From assembly GCA_947039395.1 (NCBI GenBank), contig CAMQYS010000003.1:62001-126000 (forward strand): 64,000 nt of DNA, in the 5' to 3' direction. The position numbers and the translations under genes are program-made. A model generated the notes under the pieces. It saw only the letters and a program-made list of their open reading frames with translations, made no database searches and was not told the origin of the DNA. Below are positions 9,079 to 21,332 of the stretch, one piece after another; position 1 is the stretch's first letter, and each line of letters begins with the position of its first letter. This DNA is from an uncultured Deferribacteraceae bacterium (GTDB lineage: Bacteria; Chrysiogenota; Deferribacteres; Deferribacterales; Mucispirillaceae).

Positions 9079-10905
9079 CTAAATATCGGTATGTTTTACT
9101 ATCTTAGATATCTCTATTGCGATAACCGATATCGCAGCTGGAGAGATTCCAGGTATTTTTCTGATCTCTTTTAAACTCTTAGGTTTAAGTAAGGCGATCT
9201 TCTCTGCATACTCTAACCTTAACCCTGGAATAGATTTATAACTGATTGAATCAGGTACTAATATATCATCATATATATCTGCTTTTTCAACCTCTTTCTG
9301 TTCTTTATCTATATATCCTTTATACTTAATTTCTACCTCTAGCTGGTCTATTAACTTCTCAGAAAGATTACTCTCGCTTATACCACTTTCTTTGATCATA
9401 TCTCTATATGATACTTCTGGTCTTTTTAATAGATCGTGATACGATATATTTTTATCTTTATCCTTTAATTTATTCAATCTAGCTATTTCTAAATCTATTA
9501 GCTCTCTATCATTTAAATATCTGTCATACCTTTCTTTTCTAATAAGTCCTAATTTATATCCGTATCCTAATAACCTTGCTTCAGCTCTATCTTCTCTTAA
9601 TAGTAACCGATACTCTCCTCTTGATGTAAACATTCTATACGGTTCATCAACACCTTTACTCATTATATCATCTCCTAATACTCCGATATAACTTTCATCT
9701 CTACCTAATATTAATGGATCTTTACTATCTATCGACAATACAGCGTTAACTCCTGCCATAAAACCTTGTACAGCTGCCTCTTCATATCCCGATGTTCCAT
9801 TTAACTGTCCTGCAAGATATAACCCCTTTACCTTCTTTGATTGATATGAGTAATCTAACTCTTTTGGATTATAAACGTTATACTCTATCGCATATGCTGG
9901 TCTTGTAAATATAGCATTCTCTAACCCTTTAATTGATCTATAAGCTGCTACTTGTATATCATATGGAAGAGATGTTGACATACCATTAATATGGCACTCA
10001 AACATGTCTAGACTTTCTGGCTCTATAACAATATTATGTGATGTTTTCTCTGGAAAGTTTTTTATTTTATCTTCAATTGATGGACAATATCTTGGACCCT
10101 TAACTGCCATCTCTCCACTATATAGTTGAGAAGTTTTTAAATTATCTGCAACTATTCTACAAGTTTCATCGTTAGTGTATGTTAGATAACAATCTATATT
10201 CTTTAAGTTATTCTTAATACTATCTGGAGAAAACGATATATTTCCAAAATCAGATGATAATACCTCAAGCCCACTAATATCTATAGAATCAAATCTTATT
10301 CTTGCAGGTGTATCAGTTTTCATCTTAAAATGATTTAATCCTAGCTTACTTAAAGACTCTCCTAGTGCAACACTTGCAGGTTCATACATTCTTCCTGCTG
10401 ACATCTTCATGTTTCCGATATAGATATGTCCATCTATAAATGTACCTGCTGTAACAACTATCTTTTTACAGAGGTATATCTCGCCAGATGCAACACTTAC
10501 AGACTCTACTTCATTATTATTAATATTAATATCTGTTACAATACCCTGTTTTAGATCTAAGTTAGGAGTATCAAATATAGTAGTACGCATTCTATCTTTA
10601 TAAAGATATTTATCTGCTTGAGCTCTAGTTGCCCTTACAGCCACTCCTTTACTTCTATTTAATATTCTAAACTGTATCCCTGTTGCATCTATATTTCTTC
10701 CCATTTCGCCACCTAAGGCATCCATATCTTTAACTAAGTTTCCCTTACCGATACCGCCTATCGCTGGATTACAAGGCATTAATGCCACATTTTCAATTGA
10801 TATTGTGAGCAATAAGGTTTCTGCTCCCATACGTGCAGATGCTAATGCTGCTTCACAACCTGCATGTCCTGCACCTATAACTATTACATCATACTTCTTA
10901 AACAT
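9079..10905 (-). CDS. mnmG: MnmG paralogue (copy 2), diverged
   Basis: Full-length second MnmG, 608 aa, with the FAD motif GAGHAGCEAALASARMG, Cys in LMPCNPAIGG and GPRYCPSIEDK, and AGQLNGTSGYEEAAVQG, so the core is intact. Differences from copy 1 and the family are a Gly to Asp change in the KTGTPxR motif (here KTDTPAR), a shorter C-terminal linker, and a weakened C-terminal domain (LKEIRKIPGISPAAIS instead of LGQAxRI). A ribosome-binding site AGAGG lies about 7 nt upstream. It sits between the parS/mnmE region and copy 1. Two MnmG genes are known in some bacteria; whether this one modifies the same tRNAs, binds a different partner, or has lost activity cannot be read from the sequence. Confidence 0.88.
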   Translation of the reverse strand: MFKKYDVIVIGAGHAGCEAALASARMGAETLLLTISIENVALMPCNPAIGGIGKGNLVKDMDALGGEMGRNIDATGIQFRILNRSKGVAVRATRAQADKYLYKDRMRTTIFDTPNLDLKQGIVTDININNNEVESVSVASGEIYLCKKIVVTAGTFIDGHIYIGNMKMSAGRMYEPASVALGESLSKLGLNHFKMKTDTPARIRFDSIDISGLEVLSSDFGNISFSPDSIKNNLKNIDCYLTYTNDETCRIVADNLKTSQLYSGEMAVKGPRYCPSIEDKIKNFPEKTSHNIVIEPESLDMFECHINGMSTSLPYDIQVAAYRSIKGLENAIFTRPAYAIEYNVYNPKELDYSYQSKKVKGLYLAGQLNGTSGYEEAAVQGFMAGVNAVLSIDSKDPLILGRDESYIGVLGDDIMSKGVDEPYRMFTSRGEYRLLLREDRAEARLLGYGYKLGLIRKERYDRYLNDRELIDLEIARLNKLKDKDKNISYHDLLKRPEVSYRDMIKESGISESNLSEKLIDQLEVEIKYKGYIDKEQKEVEKADIYDDILVPDSISYKSIPGLRLEYAEKIALLKPKSLKEIRKIPGISPAAISVIAIEISKIVKHTDI

Positions 10906-10946
10906 TTTAGAACCTCTATTTAAGCAAACTATCTACACAACATATA

Positions 10947-10962
10947 TGTTTCACGTGAAACA
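10947..10962. promoter_or_regulatory. parS site 1
   Basis: Perfect 16-bp palindrome TGTTTCACGTGAAACA, the bacterial consensus for ParB loading in chromosome segregation. It is one of three identical sites in the mnmE-mnmG intergenic region. Confidence 0.93.
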
Positions 10963-11055
10963 TATACTCTTAAAACAATCATAAACCAAATAGGTAAAAA
11001 ATTATTACAATTACAACATTTTAATACTATCTATATATGCAAAACCGACCAGTAA

Positions 11056-11071
11056 TGTTTCACGTGAAACA
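11056..11071. promoter_or_regulatory. parS site 2
   Basis: Second perfect copy of TGTTTCACGTGAAACA, 109 bp from the first (start to start). The perfect match within non-coding AT-rich DNA makes chance very unlikely. Confidence 0.93.
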
Positions 11072-11168
11072 TTATAATATAGGTCAACTTATATAAAACA
11101 ATCAGAACTACCATTCACTCTACATCTTTATTTATATCACAATCATTTCTACTTAAATGTAGTCGCAA

Positions 11169-11184
11169 TGTTTCACGTGAAACA
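11169..11184. promoter_or_regulatory. parS site 3
   Basis: Third perfect parS, 113 bp from site 2. The nearly even spacing of about 110 bp is about ten and a half helical turns. The 310-bp intergenic region 10906-11215 holds these three sites and the start of mnmG copy 2, with nothing else recognisable. Confidence 0.93.
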
Positions 11185-11215
11185 TTATAGACGGGATACT
11201 GTCGCAACATAAAGC

Positions 11216-12610
11216 TTACTTCCCTATACAAAACTTATTAAATATAATAGAAAGAACGTCTTCTGTATAATTCTCGCCTGTAATATCCTCAATCTTTCTA
11301 ATAGACTCATTTAAATCAAATATAATCATATCCTCTGGAAAATTATTATCAATATTCTTAACAACCGATTGAAGCGAACTCTTAACAATCTCTAACAACA
11401 TAGCGTGTCTTTCTGATACAATACCTATAGAGTTAGGTTTTATATCCCTGCTATTTAAAATCATATCCTTAATAGTAAGTAATAAGTTATTAATACCTTC
11501 GCCTGTCTTAGATGATATAACTATATCAAACTTTGAAGCATCTATACTATGCTCTAAATCGCTCTTATTACCAACCTTAATCACTTTATTACTAGCAGTA
11601 GAGTTTATAAGAGTATCAAGGCTCTTATCATTAAGTATAGAGATATCACCATCGTTCACATCAAATAATATTAAGATAATATCTGCTTTACCAATAACCT
11701 CTAAAGATTTAGAGATACCGATACTCTCAATCTCATCTGTTGATTCTCTGATCCCTGCTGTATCTGTTACAGTTACAGGTATCCCTGATATTAAAAATCG
11801 CTCACTAATAAAATCCCTTGTTGTGCCTGCAATATCAGAAACAATAGCACGATTACTATCTAGAAGCTTATTAAGTAGCGATGATTTACCAACATTAGGT
11901 TTACCAACTATAACTAAATTTACATCGTTACTTATAGATCGCAATGATTTGTATGATAACAACAGCTCATCTATTTCAACTAATAGCGGATTAACTATTT
12001 TAAGCAATCTATTATAAATACTAGAAATATCTGTATCTTCAGCAAAATCAATATCTGCTTCTAATATTGCTTTACAGTTTAGTAGTTCACTCTTAAAGCT
12101 ATCAAATAGAACACCTACAGAACCATTCATCTGATCATAAGCATATCTTAAAGATGTATCTGAATCAGATGATATAAACTCTTGTATAGCTTCAGCCTCA
12201 TTTAATGAAACTTTACCATTTAAAAAAGCTCTCATAGTAAACTCACCGTTTCTCGCATCTCTAAAACCTAGATCATAAAATGACCTTAATGCTGATGAGA
12301 TAAGCATAGGATTACCATGAAATGATATCTCAACTACATCTTCACCTGTATACGAATACGGTGCTTTAAAATATGTTACTAAAACATCATCATAAAACCT
12401 ATCATATAAAGATATAAACTTAGCAAAATACACCTTATTTGGCTCTATATGAGCTATTTGAGCCCCTTTCCTATCTTGGATAAGATTAAAGGTCTTTATC
12501 GCCTCTAAGCCTGAAATACGCACCACTATTACAGGTGAAGTTAATACAACCGTAATCGGTGCAACAATAGTCTCTCTATTAACATTATTTAACTGAATAT
12601 TATTATCCAT
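11216..12610 (-). CDS. mnmE: tRNA modification GTPase MnmE
   Basis: MnmE (TrmE), 464 aa, the GTPase partner of MnmG in U34 modification. Domains: N-terminal folate-binding domain, helical domain, and a G domain inserted at about 230-380 with G1 VGKPNVGKSS (236-243), G2/G3 around AGTTRDF and DTAGIRES, and G4 GNKSDL. The protein ends in the diagnostic CIGK with Cys461. The usual glycine-rich N-terminal motif before the VRISG strand (typically TPPGxGGIxxIRISG) is replaced here by PITVVLTSPVIVVRISG, an unusual divergence in the folate/dimer region. It lies upstream of the parS cluster and the two mnmG genes. Confidence 0.94.
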   Translation of the reverse strand: MDNNIQLNNVNRETIVAPITVVLTSPVIVVRISGLEAIKTFNLIQDRKGAQIAHIEPNKVYFAKFISLYDRFYDDVLVTYFKAPYSYTGEDVVEISFHGNPMLISSALRSFYDLGFRDARNGEFTMRAFLNGKVSLNEAEAIQEFISSDSDTSLRYAYDQMNGSVGVLFDSFKSELLNCKAILEADIDFAEDTDISSIYNRLLKIVNPLLVEIDELLLSYKSLRSISNDVNLVIVGKPNVGKSSLLNKLLDSNRAIVSDIAGTTRDFISERFLISGIPVTVTDTAGIRESTDEIESIGISKSLEVIGKADIILILFDVNDGDISILNDKSLDTLINSTASNKVIKVGNKSDLEHSIDASKFDIVISSKTGEGINNLLLTIKDMILNSRDIKPNSIGIVSERHAMLLEIVKSSLQSVVKNIDNNFPEDMIIFDLNESIRKIEDITGENYTEDVLSIIFNKFCIGK

Positions 12611-12811
12611 AACCCTATCTACTTATTATTATAATTAGGTATTCTAATTACTATTAATCGTTATAACAAACTAATCATAACAAACTTTTTATATCTAAAC
12701 AAATACAACAATGATACTCATATCTATAATTAATAAAAAAGTTAACCAATCAAACAATTAGTTAACCCTTTAAAATTAAGTATAATAAAATTCTATGTAC
12801 ACCACAATAAT

Positions 12812-13666
12812 TTATCTATCCATTCTAAGCATGAATGATTTAAGTGTATTAGACATTAACATTGTGATTGTCATCGGTCCAACTCCACCAGGAACAGGTG
12901 TAATAGCTGATACAATATTATTTACATTCTCAAAATCTACATCACCACAAAGTTTGTTATATTCATCTCTATTCATACCAACATCTATAACTACAGCACC
13001 TTTCTTTATAAAAGAACTTTTTACAAACTTAGGTATTCCGATAGCTGCCACTAATATATCTGCTTCACTACATTTCTTCTCTATATCTTTTGTTTTAGAG
13101 TGACAAACCGTAACTGTAGCATTAGCTTTAATCATCATAGCAGACATAGGTTTGCCAACAATATTACTTCTACCTATAATAACACAATCTTTACCAGCTG
13201 TATCAATATTATAATATTTTAAAATCTCCATTATTCCAGCAGGAGTGCAACTTATTAATGTATCTTCGCCGATATTTAATAGTCCAACATTGAATGGATG
13301 AAATCCATCAACATCTTTAGATGGATCTATTGCACGTAATATCTTTTTATCATCAACACCTTTAGGAACAGGTAGCTGTACTAAAATCCCATCAATTCTT
13401 TCATCATTGTTATATTTATCAATTAATTCTAATAGCCCTTCAGTAGTAATTTTATCAGAAACTCTATCAACTATAGAATAAAATCCTATATCGGATGCAG
13501 CCTTCTCTTTTGATGACACATAAACATGTGAGGCTGGATCATCTCCTGCAATAATAACAGCAATACCCGGAACTCTTCCGAACTTCTCTACACAACCTGC
13601 TACTGACTGCTTCAACTTCTCTCTAATACTCGCTGAAACCACTTTGCCGTCTAATAATAAAGACAT
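12812..13666 (-). CDS. folD: Bifunctional methylenetetrahydrofolate dehydrogenase / cyclohydrolase
   Basis: FolD interconverts 5,10-methylene-THF, 5,10-methenyl-THF and 10-formyl-THF, feeding purine, formyl-Met and (through MnmE/MnmG) tRNA modification chemistry. The protein is 284 aa from ATG 13666, chosen because GGAGGA lies 4 nt upstream and the alignment starts at MSLLLDGK; a longer reading to 13720 adds 18 unlikely residues. Family marks are YVSSKEKAASDIGF with the catalytic Lys, the ILVQLPVPKGVD segment, IGRSNIVGKPMS for NADP, and the C-terminal TPVPGGVGPMT. It lies between gyrA and mnmE on the same strand. Confidence 0.94.
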   Translation of the reverse strand: MSLLLDGKVVSASIREKLKQSVAGCVEKFGRVPGIAVIIAGDDPASHVYVSSKEKAASDIGFYSIVDRVSDKITTEGLLELIDKYNNDERIDGILVQLPVPKGVDDKKILRAIDPSKDVDGFHPFNVGLLNIGEDTLISCTPAGIMEILKYYNIDTAGKDCVIIGRSNIVGKPMSAMMIKANATVTVCHSKTKDIEKKCSEADILVAAIGIPKFVKSSFIKKGAVVIDVGMNRDEYNKLCGDVDFENVNNIVSAITPVPGGVGPMTITMLMSNTLKSFMLRMDR

Positions 13667-13846
13667 AGACTCCTCCGTACAAATATTAATAACTAATAAC
13701 AATATTTTAACATGATACATATAAAATACAAGAAAACAATCATATTCTATATATCATTATAGTTTTATATAATATAAAAATTAACATATAATACACTATC
13801 ATATTTATAAATATTGATACTTTTTATATATAAGGCAAAACAGCTT

Positions 13847-16291
13847 TTAACTTTCTAAAAACTCTTCATCATCATTTATATCTGATGCTACAACAGCTAA
13901 AGAGATTATCTCATCACCTGATGTATTCATTATAGAAACACCTTTAGCACTTCTACTTAATGTTAACCTTATTTTAGACACAGATGTACGTATTATTTTA
14001 CCACTTTTAGTAATAAGCATAATATCATGATCTATTGTTACTTGTTTTGCACCAACAACAGTACTACCTTTATCAAGTTTCATAAGGATAACACCTTTAC
14101 CACCACGAGATTGTACTCTATATTCATCAACAGGAGTACATTTTCCACGACCTGCAGTAGTTACCGCAAATATCTGTGATTCAGTTTTAATAACTTCTAA
14201 TGATACAACAAAATCATCAGAGTTTAATGATATACCTCTAACACCAGTAGCTGTTCTACCCATTGTTCTAACTTCAGATATATTAAATCTAATTGCTTTA
14301 CCTTGACTAGTAGTAATAAAAATATCATCATCTTGAGAGGTTAATAGTGTTGATACAATTTCATCATCTTCCCTTAATTTAAGTGCGATCATACCAGATC
14401 TACTAGATTTAAAGTCAGATACTTGTACACGTTTAACTACACCTTGTTTTGTTCCAAAGAATATACATTTACTGTTATCATCATCTGATACAGTTAAGAT
14501 TGAAGCTATTTTTTCATCTTGTTCTAAAGTTAATAGGTTAGAGATATGTCGACCTTTACTATCTCTATTTTGTTCAGGCACTTGATAAACTTTTAGGAAA
14601 TGAACCTTACCTCTATTAGTAAAGAACATCTGTAAGCAGTGATTAGTAGTAGGTATTAACTGTTCAACAAAATCTTCCCCTTTAGAAGATGCTCCTGTTT
14701 TACCTTTACCACCACGTTTTTGTGCAGTAAAATTAGATAACAGTGTACGTTTAATATATCCGTTATGAGTAATTGTAACGACAGTTTCATCATTAGGAAT
14801 AAGATCTTCCATATTAAAACCAGTTATTTCATTAGATATCTCTGTTTTACGAACATCACCGTAAACTGTTTTAATCTCTTCAAGTTCTTTACGGATCATA
14901 TTCATAAGTTTCTTTTTAGAATCAAGTAGCGAGTTATAATAATCAATATCCTTTAATAATCTTGCATACTCTTCCATTAGTTTATCTATTTCTAGTCCAG
15001 TAATTTTAGCTAACCTCATATCTAAAACAGCTTGTGCTTGTATATCTGATAAAGCGTATTTTGATATTAAACTTTTCTTAGCAGTTGCAGTATCTGGAGA
15101 AGCTTTAATTAACTCTACTATAGCATCTATATTTTCAACAGCTATTTTTAGACCCTCAACAATGTGCATACGTTCAAGAGTTTTCTTTAATAGGTATTTT
15201 GTTCTACGAGTAACAACATCTACTCTATGGTCTAGAAATGCATGTAAAATAGGCATTAATCCTAATACTTGAGGCTTACCATTAACTAACGCTACCATAT
15301 TATAGCTAAATGTTGATTCTAATGCTGTAAACTTATATAATCTATTAAGTATAACTTCAGCAGACTCACCTCTACGAACATCAATTAATATTTTAATACC
15401 TTTTCTATTAGATGTATCTCTTATATCAGTAATACCAACCATTTTCTTAGTATTAACAAGTTCAGCTATTTTTTCAACTAGAGATGCTTTATTAACTTGG
15501 TACGGTATTTCAGTTATAATGATCTGTTCTTTACCACCTTTTTTAAGTTCGATAATTTCTGTTCTAGCTCTAACTTTAACAGATCCTCTACCTGTTTTAA
15601 ATGCTTGAACAACCTCTCCTCTACCCATAACGATTGCAGAAGTAGGAAAGTCAGGCCCTTTTATTATTTCACATATTTCATCAATTGTTCCTTCAGGGTT
15701 ATCAACAAGAAATAAAAGAGCGTCCATAACTTCTGTTAAATTATGTGGAGGGATATTTGTTGCCATACCAACAGCGATACCAGATATACCATTAATAAGT
15801 AGGTTAGGTATTTTCGTTGGAAAAACAACTGGTTCTTCCATAGATCCATCGTAACTTGGAGAAAAATCAACTGTTTCAGAGTCTATATCTGCCATCAATT
15901 CGCTAGTAATTTTAGACATACGAGTTTCTGTATAACGCATTGCAGCTGGTGAGTCGCCATCTATTGAACCAAAGTTACCTTGTCCGATAGCAAGCGGATA
16001 ACGCATAGAGAAATCTTGTGCTAAACGTACAAGTGCATCGTATATCGCTGTATCACCATGAGGATGAAGTTTACCCATCACATCCCCAACAACTCTTGCT
16101 GATTTTTTATTCGGTTTATTAAATTGAAGACCCATTTCATTCATTATGTATAGAACACGACGATGAACAGGTTTAAGACCATCACGCACATCTGGTAACG
16201 CTCTTCCTGCTATAACACTCATAGCGTAATCTAGATAACTATTTTTTAATGTTTCTTCAATACTTATCTCTAGTATCTGTTTATTATCCAC
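13847..16291 (-). CDS. gyrA: DNA gyrase subunit A
   Basis: GyrA, 814 aa, the breakage-reunion subunit of DNA gyrase. The start is GTG at 16291 with AGGAGAT about 8 nt upstream. The catalytic Tyr120 sits in [10 protein letters not shown]. The quinolone-resistance region reads [17 protein letters not shown]: the position equivalent to E. coli Ser83 is Thr81 and Asp87 is Asp85. The GyrA-box [10 protein letters not shown] lies in the C-terminal beta-pinwheel, which has several repeats of the KRxxxSxF type. The gene follows gyrB with 46 nt between. No intein or truncation. Confidence 0.97.
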   Translation of the reverse strand: MDNKQILEISIEETLKNSYLDYAMSVIAGRALPDVRDGLKPVHRRVLYIMNEMGLQFNKPNKKSARVVGDVMGKLHPHGDTAIYDALVRLAQDFSMRYPLAIGQGNFGSIDGDSPAAMRYTETRMSKITSELMADIDSETVDFSPSYDGSMEEPVVFPTKIPNLLINGISGIAVGMATNIPPHNLTEVMDALLFLVDNPEGTIDEICEIIKGPDFPTSAIVMGRGEVVQAFKTGRGSVKVRARTEIIELKKGGKEQIIITEIPYQVNKASLVEKIAELVNTKKMVGITDIRDTSNRKGIKILIDVRRGESAEVILNRLYKFTALESTFSYNMVALVNGKPQVLGLMPILHAFLDHRVDVVTRRTKYLLKKTLERMHIVEGLKIAVENIDAIVELIKASPDTATAKKSLISKYALSDIQAQAVLDMRLAKITGLEIDKLMEEYARLLKDIDYYNSLLDSKKKLMNMIRKELEEIKTVYGDVRKTEISNEITGFNMEDLIPNDETVVTITHNGYIKRTLLSNFTAQKRGGKGKTGASSKGEDFVEQLIPTTNHCLQMFFTNRGKVHFLKVYQVPEQNRDSKGRHISNLLTLEQDEKIASILTVSDDDNSKCIFFGTKQGVVKRVQVSDFKSSRSGMIALKLREDDEIVSTLLTSQDDDIFITTSQGKAIRFNISEVRTMGRTATGVRGISLNSDDFVVSLEVIKTESQIFAVTTAGRGKCTPVDEYRVQSRGGKGVILMKLDKGSTVVGAKQVTIDHDIMLITKSGKIIRTSVSKIRLTLSRSAKGVSIMNTSGDEIISLAVVASDINDDEEFLES

Positions 16292-16292
16292 A
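16284..16292 (+). promoter_or_regulatory. Consensus DnaA box overlapping the gyrA start
   Basis: Perfect TTATCCACA. It overlaps the GTG start region and first codons of gyrA, so codon content may explain it; as a lone box it could still bind DnaA in this origin-proximal segment. Confidence 0.4.
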
Positions 16293-16337
16293 ATTTATAT
16301 CTCCTAATTGAAAAGTAACAATAACTTTATGATAAAA

Positions 16338-18749
<2,412 letters not shown>

Positions 18750-18867
18750 CTAAATACTTATCTAAATATATTTTATTACATATCTTGGTATTATAGTAGA
18801 TTTTATAAAATTTATCATCTCTTTTTTATTAAAAAACAAAATATTAGAAAAAATCCCTTTACTATCA

Positions 18868-19890
18868 TTACAAATCTGATATATCTATCACATTTTCATA
18901 ACCTTTTCTTTCATTATCTATCCCTGAATAAATCGTTTGTCGTCCAGATGATAAGATATTTCTCAATTTTTCAGAGTTATTTTTATCAAGTCCAGATTCA
19001 AAATCATCTAATAAACAGATCACCTCCTCACCACGTTCACCTTCAATCATATTGATTAAAGTTAACATAACTATCAATGAAAAAATCTTTTTCTGTCCAA
19101 AGGATGAATATCTTTCAATCGCTTTATCATATTTATACATATAAAACTTATCTCGTTGTGAACCGTAAAGAGATCTTTTAATATAAACCTCTTTACTAAA
19201 TAAACTATCATCTAAACTATTACTTTCATAATGAAGATAATAATTAGAAAACTCTTTAAAATCTTCGCCACAGTAAGCTGATAAACCTATATTTATTTTA
19301 TCAACTGTAGCTAACCTTTTTTTATATATTATGTTTGATAGATGAAAAATCTTCTCATTTAAAATATTTATATATAATTGATCATAACTATTTTTAGATA
19401 TCTCTTCATTTTTTTGATCTATATATCTATTATAAGATCTAAGTTCATTAATATAATTTATATCTGTATAGAATATCGATCGATCAATAAATGAGCGTCT
19501 ATCACTTTGAGATACTGATAATATCCCAAGATGATCAGGAGTGTATGCTTTAACTAAATGAGAGTATAAATACTCGTTATAGCTATTAATACTATCTCCA
19601 TCAATAGTTAATGTTTTTTTATTATGATATTTTAAAACTATCTCTTGTTCACTCATATCTGATTGTTGAAACATAATACCTTCAACTCTTAAAAACTTCT
19701 CATTAAACGATATTAATGAAGATAAAGGCTGACGCTTAAATCCACGCATAGATAGAAGAAGATAAATTGATTCTAATATAGAGCTTTTACCGATACCGTT
19801 TGCACCTATAAATAAAGTCTCTTTATTAAATGTTAAATCTAATTTTAAATGATTACGAACATTTAATAGCTTTAACTGAGAAAGTAGCAT
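18868..19890 (-). CDS. recF: DNA replication and repair protein RecF
   Basis: RecF, 340 aa, an SMC-like ATPase that helps load RecA at gapped DNA. Walker A is GANGIGKSSILE (from residue 29). The signature and Walker B region near the C-terminus reads FGQKKIFSLIV and then CLLDDFESGLD. The ATG shares its A with the TAA stop of dnaN (TAATG), so translation is coupled. It belongs to the classic dnaA-dnaN-recF-gyrB order. Confidence 0.92.
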   Translation of the reverse strand: MLLSQLKLLNVRNHLKLDLTFNKETLFIGANGIGKSSILESIYLLLSMRGFKRQPLSSLISFNEKFLRVEGIMFQQSDMSEQEIVLKYHNKKTLTIDGDSINSYNEYLYSHLVKAYTPDHLGILSVSQSDRRSFIDRSIFYTDINYINELRSYNRYIDQKNEEISKNSYDQLYINILNEKIFHLSNIIYKKRLATVDKINIGLSAYCGEDFKEFSNYYLHYESNSLDDSLFSKEVYIKRSLYGSQRDKFYMYKYDKAIERYSSFGQKKIFSLIVMLTLINMIEGERGEEVICLLDDFESGLDKNNSEKLRNILSSGRQTIYSGIDNERKGYENVIDISDL

Positions 19891-20996
19891 TAAATCTTGT
19901 CAATAGAGATCGGAACTATTAAATATCTATATCTATCTGATTCTGGAGTAATTAATGCTGGTGAACGATGACTATTCATCTCAAGAAGAAAATGTTCTGA
20001 TTCAACATTATTTAATATTTCTTGAAGAAGCCTTGCATGAAAAATAATGTTAAATGGATCACCTTTATACTCAATATCTTCAATAGTCTCTTTACCTAAA
20101 CCATGTTCAGTTTCTAAACTAGATAAAGTTAATCTACCTGTTTCAAAAGATAAAGAAATACCCGGAGAATCTTCATCAGTAATTGTTGCTATCCTTTTAG
20201 CTGTTTCCATGAATATCTTTTTATTTAATCTTGCTTGTATAGGGTAATCATTTAAAAATAATTTCGATACACCTTTAACAAACTTTTCTATTAATTTAGT
20301 GTATACAGTTATATTACCAGATTTAAAAGACATCTGTTTTTTATCTGTAGATATTTCAATAATATCTCTGTTCTCAATTATTTTCATTAATTCAGTAACA
20401 GTTTTTTTAGGAATGTTTACAATAAACTCATCAGAAAAATTCATATCAAATATAGTATTAGCAATAGCAACTCTTTGTAAACCCGTTGCATAAACCTCTA
20501 AACAATTACCGTAAACATTAAAATGTGCTCCAGTATATTCAACTTTCTGATGCTCATTAGAAACACAGAATGAAACTCTTTTAAATAAACTTATTAAATC
20601 CTTAGATGATAGTTTAAGATAATACTCTCCAGTTATAGGAGCCATCGTTGGAAATGTTTCTATATCAGTTGTAGCAAGCCTAAATAATGATTTACCAGAT
20701 TTAATATTTAATCTGTTGTCATGAAAGTTAAATTCTACAATAGAAGTTTCTGGAAGCTCTTTTACTATCTCTAAAAGTTTCTTACAACTAACTGTTAAAG
20801 AACCAGACTCAATCATATCTACATCAATTGTTGCAGAAAAACCTATCTGATAATTTGTTGTACGCATAGTTAATACATTCTCTTCAACAGAGAGATAAAC
20901 ATTTTGAAGTAAAGGGTTTATAAACTTACTACTTGTAAATCCATTTGCATATTGTAAGTGAGTAAGTATCTTTTCTTTTATAACTGAAAATTTCAT
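19890..20996 (-). CDS. dnaN: DNA polymerase III beta sliding clamp
   Basis: Beta clamp, 368 aa from ATG 20996 (MKFSVIKEK, the usual N-terminus). The upstream ATG at 21011 is read as part of the leader, because GAGGAT lies between the two ATGs, the same arrangement as in gyrB. The protein has three repeated clamp domains with TGAHFNVYGN, NIPKKTVTELMKI and the C-terminal PALITPESDRYRYLIVPI. It keeps DNA polymerase III on the template and serves as a docking ring. It overlaps recF by one base downstream; the candidate origin lies upstream. Confidence 0.95.
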   Translation of the reverse strand: MKFSVIKEKILTHLQYANGFTSSKFINPLLQNVYLSVEENVLTMRTTNYQIGFSATIDVDMIESGSLTVSCKKLLEIVKELPETSIVEFNFHDNRLNIKSGKSLFRLATTDIETFPTMAPITGEYYLKLSSKDLISLFKRVSFCVSNEHQKVEYTGAHFNVYGNCLEVYATGLQRVAIANTIFDMNFSDEFIVNIPKKTVTELMKIIENRDIIEISTDKKQMSFKSGNITVYTKLIEKFVKGVSKLFLNDYPIQARLNKKIFMETAKRIATITDEDSPGISLSFETGRLTLSSLETEHGLGKETIEDIEYKGDPFNIIFHARLLQEILNNVESEHFLLEMNSHRSPALITPESDRYRYLIVPISIDKI

Positions 20997-21332
20997 TAAA
21001 ACTATCCTCATGCGATAAATTTCTATTTATATTTATATTTTGTTGTTATTATAGGACAACTTATAACATTGTACAAGTAAATTAATCTCTTATTTTATAA
21101 TAACTTTTATAACTCATAACAACATTTAAATAATACTCAAATCTACTAACAACTTCTAGCAGTGTTATAATATATCATCGTCTAAAGTGGAGAAAATAAT
21201 TATATAAATATAAATTTATTATTTTTTGTATTATATAATAGTTCAATTGTGTATAACAGCTAAATCTAAATATTAATAACAGTTAAAACTCACCTAACTA
21301 TATCGTAACAAACAACTTTTATTGTGGAAAAC
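20997..21332. other. Candidate replication origin (oriC), dnaN-dnaA intergenic region
   Basis: A 336-bp non-coding, extremely AT-rich stretch between dnaA and dnaN, the commonest oriC position. It holds one TTATNCACA-type DnaA box on the minus strand (TTATACACA at 21248-21256), a one-mismatch box (TTTTCCACA, minus strand, 21323-21331), and a G+C-free A/T tract at about 21197-21240 that could serve as unwinding element. It also carries the dnaN promoter and leader. Few boxes match consensus, so the evidence is position plus composition. The 5' flank of dnaA (22683-22874) is the main alternative. Confidence 0.5.
21248..21256 (-). promoter_or_regulatory. DnaA box TTATACACA
   Basis: Matches the 9-mer consensus TTATNCACA on the minus strand inside the candidate origin. 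Confidence 0.5.

Noticed and set aside
16284-16292. Perfect DnaA box taken as a second origin
   Set aside because: A single box overlapping the start codon of gyrA is explained by its first codons; there are no neighbours.
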